Shown in pieces: positions 1-5,401 of a stretch of 5,401 bases of DNA; the first letter of the stretch is position 1; every line of letters starts with the position of its first letter. The DNA lies in the NCBI GenBank assembly GCA_937914965.1, contig CALGIY010000021.1, positions 1 to 5,401 of the forward strand, written 5' to 3'. This DNA comes from an uncultured Thermoanaerobacteraceae bacterium (GTDB lineage: Bacteria > Bacillota > DSM-12270 > Thermacetogeniales > Thermacetogeniaceae). Both the position numbers and the translations under genes were made by a program. Under the pieces are notes generated by a model. It saw nothing but the letters and a program-made list of their open reading frames with translations. It was not told where the DNA came from and did not search any database.

Positions 1-516
1 ATAAAATGAAGAAAAAATTTTTTTTTCTTTCAAAAAAGAAAGGTACTGATCAAGTGCTTCTGTTTCATCAACAACACGCCCAACCTCTGCTCCCGTGGGG
101 CAGGGAAAGGCGAAATCGTTCAAAACATATTTTTCGATCTCTTCTTCTACAGCATCCGGCAGCTTAAAGCCGTCAGAAGCAAAAAACTTGATACCATTAT
201 CTGCGACTGGATTGTGGGATGCGGAGATTACGATTCCGGCGCAGCATCCGTAATACCTGGTCAGGTAGGCCAAGCCGGGTGTCGGGATAACACCTGCCCT
301 AAGGCAGTCGCCGCCGACAGATAATATACCAGCAGCCAAAGCCGCCTCCAGCATGTCTCCGGAAATCCTTGTATCTTTCCCGATAATTATTTTAGGGCGC
401 TGCCCCTCTCTTCCAAGTACATAAGCCCCAGCCTTCCCTAATTTGTATGCCAGTTCAGGGGTTAATTCTTTGTTGGCAACACCCCTCACACCATCAGTAC
501 CAAAAAGCACAGCCAT
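1..516 (-). CDS. glmM: Phosphoglucosamine mutase GlmM, N-terminal 172 residues (cut by window edge)
   Basis: GlmM converts glucosamine-6-phosphate to glucosamine-1-phosphate in the cytoplasm, a step toward UDP-GlcNAc and peptidoglycan. Translating the minus strand from the ATG at 516-514 gives an open frame of exactly 172 codons to the window edge. It begins [12 protein letters not shown], the classic GlmM start. A sugar-phosphomutase active-site motif, ISASHNP, lies at residues 97-103; Ser100 is the expected phosphoserine, the same number as in Bacillus GlmM. GIKFF follows at 108-112. The full protein should be near 450 residues, so about 60 percent is missing to the left. A GGGAGAGG ribosome site (535-528) lies 11 bases before the start, a little far. 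The gene is third in the cdaA-cdaR-glmM operon, 49 bp after cdaR, with its own promoter candidate. The last residues are encoded by an A9T6 tract, so the reading near the edge is less certain. Confidence 0.97.
   Translation of the reverse strand, partial: MAVLFGTDGVRGVANKELTPELAYKLGKAGAYVLGREGQRPKIIIGKDTRISGDMLEAALAAGILSVGGDCLRAGVIPTPGLAYLTRYYGCCAGIVISASHNPVADNGIKFFASDGFKLPDAVEEEIEKYVLNDFAFPCPTGAEVGRVVDETEALDQYLSFLKEKKIFSSFY
12..26. repeat. A6T9 homopolymer tract inside glmM
   Basis: Six A are followed by nine T on the plus strand, which reads A9T6 in the glmM sense strand, within a longer A/T-rich stretch (about 1-45). The reading frame stays open through it to the window edge. Such tracts are prone to polymerase slippage and to sequencing indels. 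I cannot see the downstream GlmM sequence needed to confirm that the frame is right. Confidence 0.6.
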
Positions 517-551
517 CTTTTGACCATCCTCTCCCACAAAATGACACGCAT

Positions 552-580
552 ATTATATCATTATTCTACTGGTTTGATAA
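552..580 (-). promoter_or_regulatory. Candidate internal promoter for glmM (extended -10)
   Basis: On the minus strand, TTATCA (580-575) is followed after 17 bases by a perfect TATAAT (557-552). TATAAT is preceded by TGA, giving the extended -10 form TGnTATAAT. The -35 matches the TTGACA consensus at four of six positions and lies within the last codons of cdaR. Transcription would start near 545, leaving a leader of about 29 bases that holds the glmM ribosome site. This would let glmM be expressed apart from cdaA and cdaR. Sequence match only. Confidence 0.55.
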
Positions 581-1519
581 TTGCTCTTCCTCAGTGCGAA
601 TTATTTCGACAGTTACTTTTACCTTATTCTGGGCCAAAGAAACCACACCCTCTGGAAGGGCCAATTCTACCTCTTTGGTGATATTCCCTTCTGCACCACT
701 TAGATCCACTGGCCTAGTTTGAACCTCCTGGAGATTGGCCAGCATTCCTGCGCTCCCTGTGATCTTGATACTGTCTGGTTCCACCCTGCTGGTCTTAATA
801 ACAAACCCTTCCCCAGGTTCTCCCTGCAGAGAGGCAGTTACTGCAACGGTTTTAACAGGACCCTTGGTGACCACCGGCAGCTGTACCTGAACAGAATCTG
901 GCTGGATTGTTATCTTATTCCCTAGATCCTTGGGCAGCTGCACTTGAACCTGCTGGGTGATGTCGTCCCTCGCCCCTTTTAGCTCTATTACAGCTTGCAC
1001 ATCCTGAACCTCAGCCAGGAGACGGCTGGGACCCTTTATTGTAATTTGATCGGGGTCAGTACTGGGATTTTGATAGGTAAACCCCGGAGCTGTTTCACCA
1101 CGCACCAAAACCTTTACAGGTACTTTCTTCTCACCCCAGACATCCAAATCAATCTTAATGCGCTCAGGCTTGGCACCTGTCACTTGAACACCAAAGGGCA
1201 CTTCTATCTGCACCGGAAGATACCTTTCTCCCCCCTCCTGTCCTGTAATCTCGACATATGCCTTAATATCCTCCCTTTTGACACTCTGCATAATACTCCT
1301 CATTCCTCTTACAGTCACCCGCACTTCTGGAAGGGAGGATACCACCAACTGCTCTGAAGCTAGGCCACGGGTCACTACCGGGCACATAAAGTTACGCTTA
1401 ATAATGGGGTCACGCTGCCCGGCTACATAATACCAAAGCGTAAATGCCAGCAGTAGTGCCAGTAGTTTGTAACCAACATTATTACGAACAAACCAATTGT
1501 ACACTTTACTATCTTTCAT
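566..1519 (-). CDS. cdaR: CdaA regulatory protein CdaR (YbbR-repeat membrane protein)
   Basis: CdaR is the membrane partner that modulates the diadenylate cyclase CdaA. In this 317-residue protein a short cytoplasmic N-terminus is followed by one membrane helix (about 17-34, ending LWYYVAG). Three YbbR-type beta-rich repeats then lie outside the membrane, at about 41-126, 131-216 and 223-307. Repeats two and three line up well: each has a PD(Q/S)I(T/K)I(K/T)G segment, then a D(V/L)…G…(D/N)IT stretch and an alternating hydrophobic end. A short acidic tail (RTEEEQLSNQ) closes the protein. From memory the Bacillus subtilis protein has four repeats, so this is a shorter form. The ATG at 1519-1517 overlaps the cdaA stop in an ATGA junction. 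Only a weak AAGG lies upstream, which suggests translational coupling to cdaA. Confidence 0.93.
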   Translation of the reverse strand: MKDSKVYNWFVRNNVGYKLLALLLAFTLWYYVAGQRDPIIKRNFMCPVVTRGLASEQLVVSSLPEVRVTVRGMRSIMQSVKREDIKAYVEITGQEGGERYLPVQIEVPFGVQVTGAKPERIKIDLDVWGEKKVPVKVLVRGETAPGFTYQNPSTDPDQITIKGPSRLLAEVQDVQAVIELKGARDDITQQVQVQLPKDLGNKITIQPDSVQVQLPVVTKGPVKTVAVTASLQGEPGEGFVIKTSRVEPDSIKITGSAGMLANLQEVQTRPVDLSGAEGNITKEVELALPEGVVSLAQNKVKVTVEIIRTEEEQLSNQ

Positions 1520-2307
1520 CTTTCTTTCACTACCTTATTAGGCCCCAGAATGTCCCCTAATTTCTTTTCCAGGTCTACTCTTCTCATGCCGCGCATGAGT
1601 TTTCCACCACTCGCCAGGGAAATTACCCCTGTTTCTTCGGAAACCACTACAGCCACTGCATCACTCTGCTCAGTGATGCCTAAGGCAGCCCGGTGCCTGG
1701 TACCGAGCTCTGTACTAAGAAAGGGGTTTTCGGTCAGAGGCAGGTAACAGGCAGCAGCCAGGATCCTATTACCCCCCATGATAGCTGCCCCATCATGAAG
1801 AGGTGTATTGGGTTCAAAGATATTAATCAGCACCTCTTCGGAAACCAGTGCATCCAGCTTCACTCCACTTTCCACATACTCCAGAAGCCCTGTTTCCCGT
1901 GTAATAACCATCAAGGCACCGACACGCCGCTTGGATAAGGTTTCAGCAGTGATAGAAATCTCATGAGCCACATGCCTGGCCTCCTCCTCTGCCAAAAGGG
2001 ACCTACGGGTAAAGAGCCCCCCTCTACCCAACTGCTCCAGGGCGCGACGCAGTTCCGGCTGGAAAACAACTGGGAGAGCTACAGCAAGAGCTGTCCACGT
2101 TTTCCCCAGCAGCCAGTTGATGGTGGAAAGGTGGAACTGCGCACTGACAGCAGAAGCAATCAAGAGTACAGCTAACCCTTTCAAAAGCTGAACTGCACGC
2201 GTTCCCTTAATCAGCAGCAGCAGTTTATAAATAACAAAAGCAACGATCAATATGTCGATAAAGGTACGCAAATCAAGATAATTAAAATAAGTCAAAAATT
2301 TGGACAT
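1516..2307 (-). CDS. cdaA: Membrane diadenylate cyclase CdaA (DisA_N domain)
   Basis: CdaA joins two ATP into c-di-AMP, the essential Firmicute second messenger for potassium, osmotic and cell-wall control. The 263-residue protein has three N-terminal membrane helices (about 14-32, 38-54 and 67-83), then the family signature FQPELRRALEQLGRG (82-96). The DisA_N catalytic domain has its key motifs: DGA at 172-174 in TPLHDGAAIM, and RHR at 204-206 in LGTRHRAALG. SEETG follows at 223-227. Length fits the family (about 270). I chose the ATG at 2307-2305 because it matches the usual N-terminus and has an upstream GGGTGAG. The frame stays open upstream to a TTG at 2403, but that start lacks a ribosome site. 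It leads the cdaA-cdaR-glmM operon, which ties c-di-AMP production to peptidoglycan precursor supply. Confidence 0.96.
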   Translation of the reverse strand: MSKFLTYFNYLDLRTFIDILIVAFVIYKLLLLIKGTRAVQLLKGLAVLLIASAVSAQFHLSTINWLLGKTWTALAVALPVVFQPELRRALEQLGRGGLFTRRSLLAEEEARHVAHEISITAETLSKRRVGALMVITRETGLLEYVESGVKLDALVSEEVLINIFEPNTPLHDGAAIMGGNRILAAACYLPLTENPFLSTELGTRHRAALGITEQSDAVAVVVSEETGVISLASGGKLMRGMRRVDLEKKLGDILGPNKVVKER

Positions 2308-2337
2308 CGTCTCACCCACATAGAATCTTCTTATCAA

Positions 2338-2367
2338 AATATACACTATAAAGCATATTCCTGACAA
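2338..2367 (-). promoter_or_regulatory. Candidate promoter of the cdaA-cdaR-glmM operon
   Basis: The minus strand reads TTGTCA (2367-2362), 18 bases, then TATATT (2343-2338). Each box is one mismatch from the sigma-A consensus. Transcription would start near 2331, giving a short leader before the cdaA ATG at 2307. This supports the ATG start, because the longer TTG-initiated frame would begin upstream of this promoter. Its -35 lies in one copy of the direct repeat CCTGACAA (2360-2367). Confidence 0.5.
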
Positions 2368-2403
2368 ATAAAATCCTTCAGTAAATGTGAACAAACCTGA
2401 CAA
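2360..2403. repeat. Direct repeat CCTGACAA, two copies 36 bp apart
   Basis: The 8-mer CCTGACAA occurs at 2360-2367 and again at 2396-2403. Read on the minus strand, the first copy supplies the TTGTCA -35 box of the cdaA promoter candidate. Read on the plus strand, the second supplies the CTGACA -35 box of the MFS promoter candidate. An 8-bp match within 50 bp could be chance or could be a shared regulator site. Confidence 0.4.
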
Positions 2404-2425
2404 TGTAAGACAAAAGGGTTAAAAT
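2397..2425 (+). promoter_or_regulatory. Candidate promoter of the MFS transporter gene
   Basis: CTGACA (2397-2402), a 17-base spacer and TAAAAT (2420-2425) each match the sigma-A boxes at five of six positions with ideal spacing. The expected start near 2432 gives a leader of about 100 bases before the GTG at 2535. The CATGCCA/TGGCATG dyad would fall just after the start. A TATAAT at 2426-2431 lies one base beyond but has no -35 at suitable spacing. The -35 faces away from that of the cdaA promoter, about 29 bp off. Confidence 0.5.
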
Positions 2426-2439
2426 TATAATAAAAACCC
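2416..2439. repeat. Small inverted repeat GGGTT-N14-AACCC
   Basis: GGGTT (2416-2420) and AACCC (2435-2439) flank a wholly A/T 14-base centre that contains TATAAT. The right arm shares base 2439 with the neighbouring CATGCCA dyad. The repeat covers the -10 of the MFS promoter candidate. It is short, so it may be chance, but its placement over a promoter suggests a possible binding site. Confidence 0.3.
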
Positions 2440-2461
2440 ATGCCATGATTACTCTGGCATG
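2439..2461. promoter_or_regulatory. Inverted repeat CATGCCA-N9-TGGCATG: operator or minus-strand terminator candidate
   Basis: A perfect 7-bp inverted repeat (2439-2445 with 2455-2461) surrounds a 9-base centre. It lies roughly 7 to 30 bases past the predicted start of the rightward transcript, a typical place for a dimeric repressor to block elongation or clearance. Read on the minus strand, the stem is followed by GGTTTTTATTATAATTTT, which resembles a weak intrinsic terminator that would stop leftward transcripts entering from the MFS side. On the plus strand no T run follows, so it is not a terminator of the rightward gene. Which role applies cannot be settled from sequence. Confidence 0.45.
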
Positions 2462-2534
2462 TAACAACACCAGCGATTTCTAAAGAATTATCAATTTTTA
2501 GGGAACACTAGTCGCCGAAACGGAGGGAGAAATA

Positions 2535-3803
2535 GTGACAACAGGTTTGGTGCAGGCTGTTGCGGCTTTAAAACACCGCAATTTTCGCATCTTTTGGACA
2601 GGACAGATAATCTCCCTCATCGGCGCCTGGATGCAGAGCGTGGCCCAGGGTTGGCTGGTGCTTCAGCTGACCGATTCACCCCTTCTGTTGGGGGTAGTCA
2701 GCGCAGTCCAGTTTACACCAATGCTGTTCCTTTCCCTGATAGCAGGGGTAGCAGCAGACCGCCTGCCCAAAAGAAAGCTCTTATTAGTTACCCAGATCAG
2801 TTCATCCTTAACAGCCTTGATCTTAGGGCTGCTGGTCATTACAGGAAGGGTTTGCTTCTGGCATGTCTTGATTCTAGCAGGGATCTTGGGGACAATCAAT
2901 GCCTTTGACAGCCCCACCCGCCAGTCTTTTATTGTAGAATTGGTAGGCAAAAAAGACCTGATGAACGCCATTGTCCTGAACTCCACCGCCTTTAACGGTG
3001 CCCGCATCATTGGCCCTGCATTAGCCGGCTTGGCCATTGATCAACTGGGCATGGCGCCCTGTTTCCTGATCAATGCTGCCAGTTACCTGGCAGTAATCTA
3101 TGGGCTCCTGGTGATTCGTGTGGATGATGTAGGACAAGACCGGGAACCAGTGAGGATGATGGGGACAAAAATCAGAGAAGGGCTGCAGTACATAATTCAA
3201 ACGCCCCTCATCCTGCGCATTATAGTGCTGATCATCATGCTCAGCACCTTTTCCATGAACTTCCATGTTCTGGTTCCGGTTCTGGCACGCAATACTTTGG
3301 GACTTGGTGCGCAAGGATACGGTTACCTTATGTCTGCTATGGGTGTCGGAGCAATTATCGGCGCTTTTTTCCTGGCCCTTGTAAGCCATTTGGGTCCACA
3401 ATGGTATATTATTATGGGAGGAGCTGTCGGGCTCTCTGTTTTCCAACTGCTCCTGGCATTCAACCGTTCTTATTTCCTGGCTCTCTTACTGCTGGGATTT
3501 TGCGGTCTATCAATGTTATCATTTGTTACGTCGGTGAACACCACACTGCAGTTGAATTCTCCTGATCACCTACGGGGGAGGGTGATGAGTATTTATACCC
3601 TTGTCTTCCTTGGTCTTGTACCGTTGGGAAGCCTGTTCAGTGGATCCATTTCCGATGCAGGTGGTGCTCCCGCTGGTCTTGCTGCTGCAGGAGTAGTAGG
3701 GATCATCAGCACAGCCGCTGTCTTCCTCTGGGAAAAACACCAGCGGACCCCGGACGAACGCTCATCTTATAAAAAATGGCAGCAGGAGATTAACAGAAAA
3801 TAG
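2535..3803 (+). CDS. MFS exporter, MFS_3 / EntS-like family
   Basis: A 422-residue inner-membrane transporter of the major facilitator superfamily, expected to be a proton-driven exporter; its substrate is unknown. About 12 hydrophobic segments can be placed, roughly at 20-45, 48-73, 82-102, 107-124, 145-168, 175-194, 224-248, 262-286, 289-308, 312-336, 350-373 and 376-398. The loop motif G-V-A-A-D-R-L-P-K-R-K (71-81) is the MFS motif A. The stretch around 124-165 (FDSPTRQSF, NAIVLNS, FNGARIIGPA) is typical of the MFS_3 group that includes the enterobactin exporter EntS. The GTG start at 2535 is set by GGAGGG (2522-2527), 7 bases upstream. The C-terminal tail (399-422) is hydrophilic. It is transcribed away from cdaA, and no terminator is visible after it, so read-through into the DUF881 gene is plausible. 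Confidence 0.9.
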   Translation: MTTGLVQAVAALKHRNFRIFWTGQIISLIGAWMQSVAQGWLVLQLTDSPLLLGVVSAVQFTPMLFLSLIAGVAADRLPKRKLLLVTQISSSLTALILGLLVITGRVCFWHVLILAGILGTINAFDSPTRQSFIVELVGKKDLMNAIVLNSTAFNGARIIGPALAGLAIDQLGMAPCFLINAASYLAVIYGLLVIRVDDVGQDREPVRMMGTKIREGLQYIIQTPLILRIIVLIIMLSTFSMNFHVLVPVLARNTLGLGAQGYGYLMSAMGVGAIIGAFFLALVSHLGPQWYIIMGGAVGLSVFQLLLAFNRSYFLALLLLGFCGLSMLSFVTSVNTTLQLNSPDHLRGRVMSIYTLVFLGLVPLGSLFSGSISDAGGAPAGLAAAGVVGIISTAAVFLWEKHQRTPDERSSYKKWQQEINRK

Positions 3804-3840
3804 CGAATAGATAACAGATCCCGCCACGAGATAAATAACA

Positions 3841-3847
3841 AAGGAGG
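3841..3847 (+). promoter_or_regulatory. Ribosome binding site AAGGAGG that fixes the first DUF881 start
   Basis: A near-perfect anti-16S match lies 8 bases before the GTG at 3856. The GTG two bases earlier (3854) is followed at once by TGA, so 3856 is the only workable start near this site. The 52-bp gap from the MFS stop (3804-3855) shows no hairpin-plus-T-run terminator and no obvious promoter. Confidence 0.8.
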
Positions 3848-3855
3848 CAACCGGT

Positions 3856-4593
3856 GTGAGATTAAAGAATTGGCAGCTGCCGCTGGCGCTTGTCCTATTT
3901 ATGACCGGCATACTGCTCATGTCGGTTCTCCAGGTGCTGCACAACCAAGATGAAACTCCTGCACAAGAAAAAAACCATAATTTGGTTGCAATGATAAAAA
4001 GACAGGAAAAGGAACTGAATAATCTAGAAAAGAGCATTGACACCAGGAGAGTGTCCCTGGACAAATACCAGAAAAGCCTTTCGTCGGGGCAGCTCGAAAC
4101 GGAGAACTTACAGTATCAACTTGACCAGTTGAAGATGCTCTCTGGTGTGAGCGATGTTGAAGGTCCGGGAATCACTGTTATTCTTGATGATAATAAAAAG
4201 GGTTACGAAGTGGCTAAAAGCAAAAACCCAGAGGCCAATGCTCAAGACTACCTGATCCACGATAAACACCTGCTCTACATCGTGTATGAGCTGCGGGTGG
4301 GAGGAGCAGAAGCCATTTCCATCAACAAGCAGAGGATTACTGCATCATCCGATATCAGGTGCATCGGAACCATGATTCAGGTAAACACCAAAGGCCTGGC
4401 GCCCCCTTATGTCATCAATGCAATTGGCGACTCTAGCCGCATGGCATCGGTTTTAGAAAACACAGACAGCCAGTACAATATCCTGAAGATGGCGGGCTAT
4501 CCGGTGCAAATTGAAAAACATGACAAGGTTGTTATTGGGTCTTATAAAGGCAGCTACCAGTTTAGCTATGCCCAACCAAAGGAGGAACAATAA
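3856..4593 (+). CDS. DUF881 family protein (YlxW/YlxX-like), first copy
   Basis: A 245-residue membrane-anchored protein of the DUF881 family; its molecular function is unknown. It has a short basic N-terminus (MRLKNWQ), one membrane helix (about 8-27) and a polar coiled-coil region (about 37-97, rich in K, E, Q and L). The DUF881 domain (about 98-240) has VEGPGITV at 101-108, ELRVGGAEAISIN at 145-157, IQVNT at 174-178 and PPYVINAIGD at 183-192. The domain is expected outside the membrane. In Bacillus the relatives ylxW and ylxX sit by divIB, sbp and ftsA-ftsZ, which suggests but does not prove a role near cell division or envelope assembly. The stop TAA directly abuts the ATG of the next gene, whose ribosome site lies inside this frame. 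Confidence 0.9.
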   Translation: MRLKNWQLPLALVLFMTGILLMSVLQVLHNQDETPAQEKNHNLVAMIKRQEKELNNLEKSIDTRRVSLDKYQKSLSSGQLETENLQYQLDQLKMLSGVSDVEGPGITVILDDNKKGYEVAKSKNPEANAQDYLIHDKHLLYIVYELRVGGAEAISINKQRITASSDIRCIGTMIQVNTKGLAPPYVINAIGDSSRMASVLENTDSQYNILKMAGYPVQIEKHDKVVIGSYKGSYQFSYAQPKEEQ

Positions 4594-4968
4594 ATGTGGG
4601 TGCCGATCCTTGGACTAGTGATTGGACTTCTCATCGGGTTGGTTCTTAATATCCCTATTCCAGGAATCTATGCCAAATACCTCTCCATAGCGGTTTTGGC
4701 TGGTCTGGACTCGGCTTTCGGTGGAGTTAAATCTATTTTCGATGAAAAATTTGATGCCGGCATTCTCTTGACGGGTTTCTTTACTAACACATTACTGGCA
4801 GCTTTGCTCGCTTACCTGGGTGACCAACTGGGGGTTGACCTCTATTTGGCTGCGGTTTTCGCCTTTGGAGTCAGGCTATTCCAGAACCTGGCCATGATTC
4901 GGCGAGAGTTACTGGCAAGATGGAGCAGGAAGCGGCGTCTTGCTAAAGCAAAGGTGAAAGGATCATGA
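4594..4968 (+). CDS. sbp: Small basic protein Sbp (DUF1290 family)
   Basis: A 124-residue membrane protein of the small basic protein family; function unknown. Hydrophobic segments lie at about 4-20, 25-43, 57-75 and 80-98. They carry the conserved stretches AGLDSAFGG (36-44), GFFTNTLLAALLAYLGD (61-77) and GVDLYLAAVFAFGVRLFQN (80-98). A strongly basic C-terminal tail (103-122, rich in R and K) probably stays in the cytoplasm. AAAGGAGG (4578-4585) lies 8 bases before the ATG. There is no gap from the upstream stop, and the downstream DUF881 gene overlaps by 4 bases (ATGA), so all three are surely one transcription unit with coupled translation. In Bacillus sbp lies just before ftsA-ftsZ. Confidence 0.9.
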   Translation: MWVPILGLVIGLLIGLVLNIPIPGIYAKYLSIAVLAGLDSAFGGVKSIFDEKFDAGILLTGFFTNTLLAALLAYLGDQLGVDLYLAAVFAFGVRLFQNLAMIRRELLARWSRKRRLAKAKVKGS

Positions 4969-5401
4969 ATAAGTTAGATAACTGGCAGGTCCCTGTTTTT
5001 ATCACCTTTATCCTGCTGGGACTGCTCATCACTGTGCAGTTTCGCACCCAGCAGAGTTATTTAAATGATATTTCCCAGCAAAATACAGAAGACCTGGTCT
5101 TAATGCTGAAAAAACTCAACGATAAACAAGGGAAACTGGAAAAAGAACTAGCAACTCTCGAAATGCAGCATCGTACCATCAGCAACGATGTTTCTACAGG
5201 TGAAACCCTGACCAAAGAACTGCAGCAGGAAAATAAAAGGCAAAGAATGGCCCTTGGGATTGTCCCGGTTGAGGGTCCAGGGATCACCGTTACCCTCGAC
5301 GCTAATCCTACTATTGCTTATTATGATATAATCGACATCATCAATGAACTCTGGAACTCTCAGGCGGCGGAGGCCATCGCCATCAATGACCACAGAGTCA
5401 C
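4965..5401 (+). CDS. DUF881 family protein, second copy (cut by window edge)
   Basis: The frame opens with ATG at 4965, overlapping the sbp stop in an ATGA junction, and runs 145 full codons to the window edge without a stop. AAGGTG (4951-4956) lies 8 bases upstream. The layout copies the first DUF881 protein: N-terminus MNKLDNWQVP, a membrane helix (about 9-25), a coiled-coil stretch (about 40-95), then VEGPGITVTLD at 102-112 and AAEAIAIND (134-142), which matches the GGAEAISIN segment of the first copy. The two are diverged paralogues, clearly related only in the NWQ-(L/V)-P start and the DUF881 domain. About the last 100 residues are missing to the right. Whether ftsA, ftsZ or other division genes follow cannot be seen. 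Confidence 0.9.
   Translation, partial: MNKLDNWQVPVFITFILLGLLITVQFRTQQSYLNDISQQNTEDLVLMLKKLNDKQGKLEKELATLEMQHRTISNDVSTGETLTKELQQENKRQRMALGIVPVEGPGITVTLDANPTIAYYDIIDIINELWNSQAAEAIAINDHRV

Noticed and set aside
447..1357. Plus-strand open frames opposite cdaR and glmM (447-722, 719-925, 995-1357)
   Set aside because: They lie antisense to well-conserved genes, have no ribosome sites of note and no recognisable protein character; they are frame shadows.
1550..2175. Plus-strand open frames opposite cdaA
   Set aside because: Antisense to the CdaA catalytic and membrane coding sequence, with composition that looks like a shadow.
2308..2534. A c-di-AMP (ydaO-type) riboswitch in the divergent region
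   Set aside because: The predicted cdaA leader is only about 25 bases and the MFS leader about 100. I see no paired pseudo-symmetric structure of the expected size and no strong terminator before the MFS ribosome site.
2594..3446. Open frames in other frames and on the minus strand within the MFS gene
   Set aside because: The MFS frame has clear family motifs throughout; the alternatives are low-complexity or odd polar translations.
3804..3855. Intrinsic terminator between the MFS and DUF881 genes
   Set aside because: No GC-rich stem followed by a T run is visible in these 52 bases.
5057..5393. Minus-strand frames opposite the second DUF881 gene
   Set aside because: The plus frame carries the NWQ-(L/V)-P start and VEGPGITV motif shared with its paralogue, so the minus frames are shadows.
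1..5401. CRISPR array, insertion sequence, phage or defence island
   Set aside because: No regularly spaced repeats, transposase or integrase motifs, or tRNA-like attachment site are seen; all genes are explained by housekeeping and envelope families.

Overview
The window looks like chromosomal DNA of a Firmicute, most likely of the class Clostridia. I infer this from gene content (CdaA, CdaR and GlmM in one operon; DUF881 and small basic protein genes together), from strong AGGAGG-type ribosome binding sites, from GTG starts, and from moderate GC. No rRNA, tRNA, CRISPR array, transposase or phage gene is visible, and coding density is high.

Left half, minus strand (1-2307). The conserved operon cdaA-cdaR-glmM is read right to left. 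CdaA is a membrane diadenylate cyclase that makes c-di-AMP. CdaR is its membrane-anchored extracytoplasmic YbbR-repeat partner, and its start overlaps the cdaA stop by 4 bases (ATGA). GlmM is phosphoglucosamine mutase, which feeds UDP-GlcNAc and peptidoglycan synthesis; it runs off the left edge after 172 codons. A good extended -10 promoter candidate sits in the cdaR-glmM junction, so glmM may also be transcribed on its own.

Centre (2308-2534). This is a 227-bp divergent intergenic region. It holds back-to-back sigma-A-type promoter candidates, one for cdaA leftward and one for the MFS gene rightward, whose -35 boxes are about 29 bp apart and come from a repeated 8-mer. Just downstream of the rightward promoter lies a perfect 7-bp dyad, CATGCCA-N9-TGGCATG. 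It is either a repressor operator or, read on the minus strand, a weak terminator or attenuator.

Right half, plus strand (2535-5401). A 12-helix MFS_3-type exporter is followed after 52 bp, with no visible terminator, by a tightly packed set: DUF881 protein, small basic protein (Sbp/DUF1290), and a second DUF881 protein cut by the right edge. In Bacillus the equivalent genes (ylxW, ylxX, sbp) sit just ahead of ftsA-ftsZ, so this is a cell-division or envelope-associated module. Here it stands next to the c-di-AMP/cell-wall operon instead, with an exporter between them.

The window is mostly recognisable housekeeping and envelope biology. I saw no convincing undescribed system. The most interesting points are the divergent control region, the possible link between the exporter and c-di-AMP, and the DUF881-Sbp-DUF881 sandwich.
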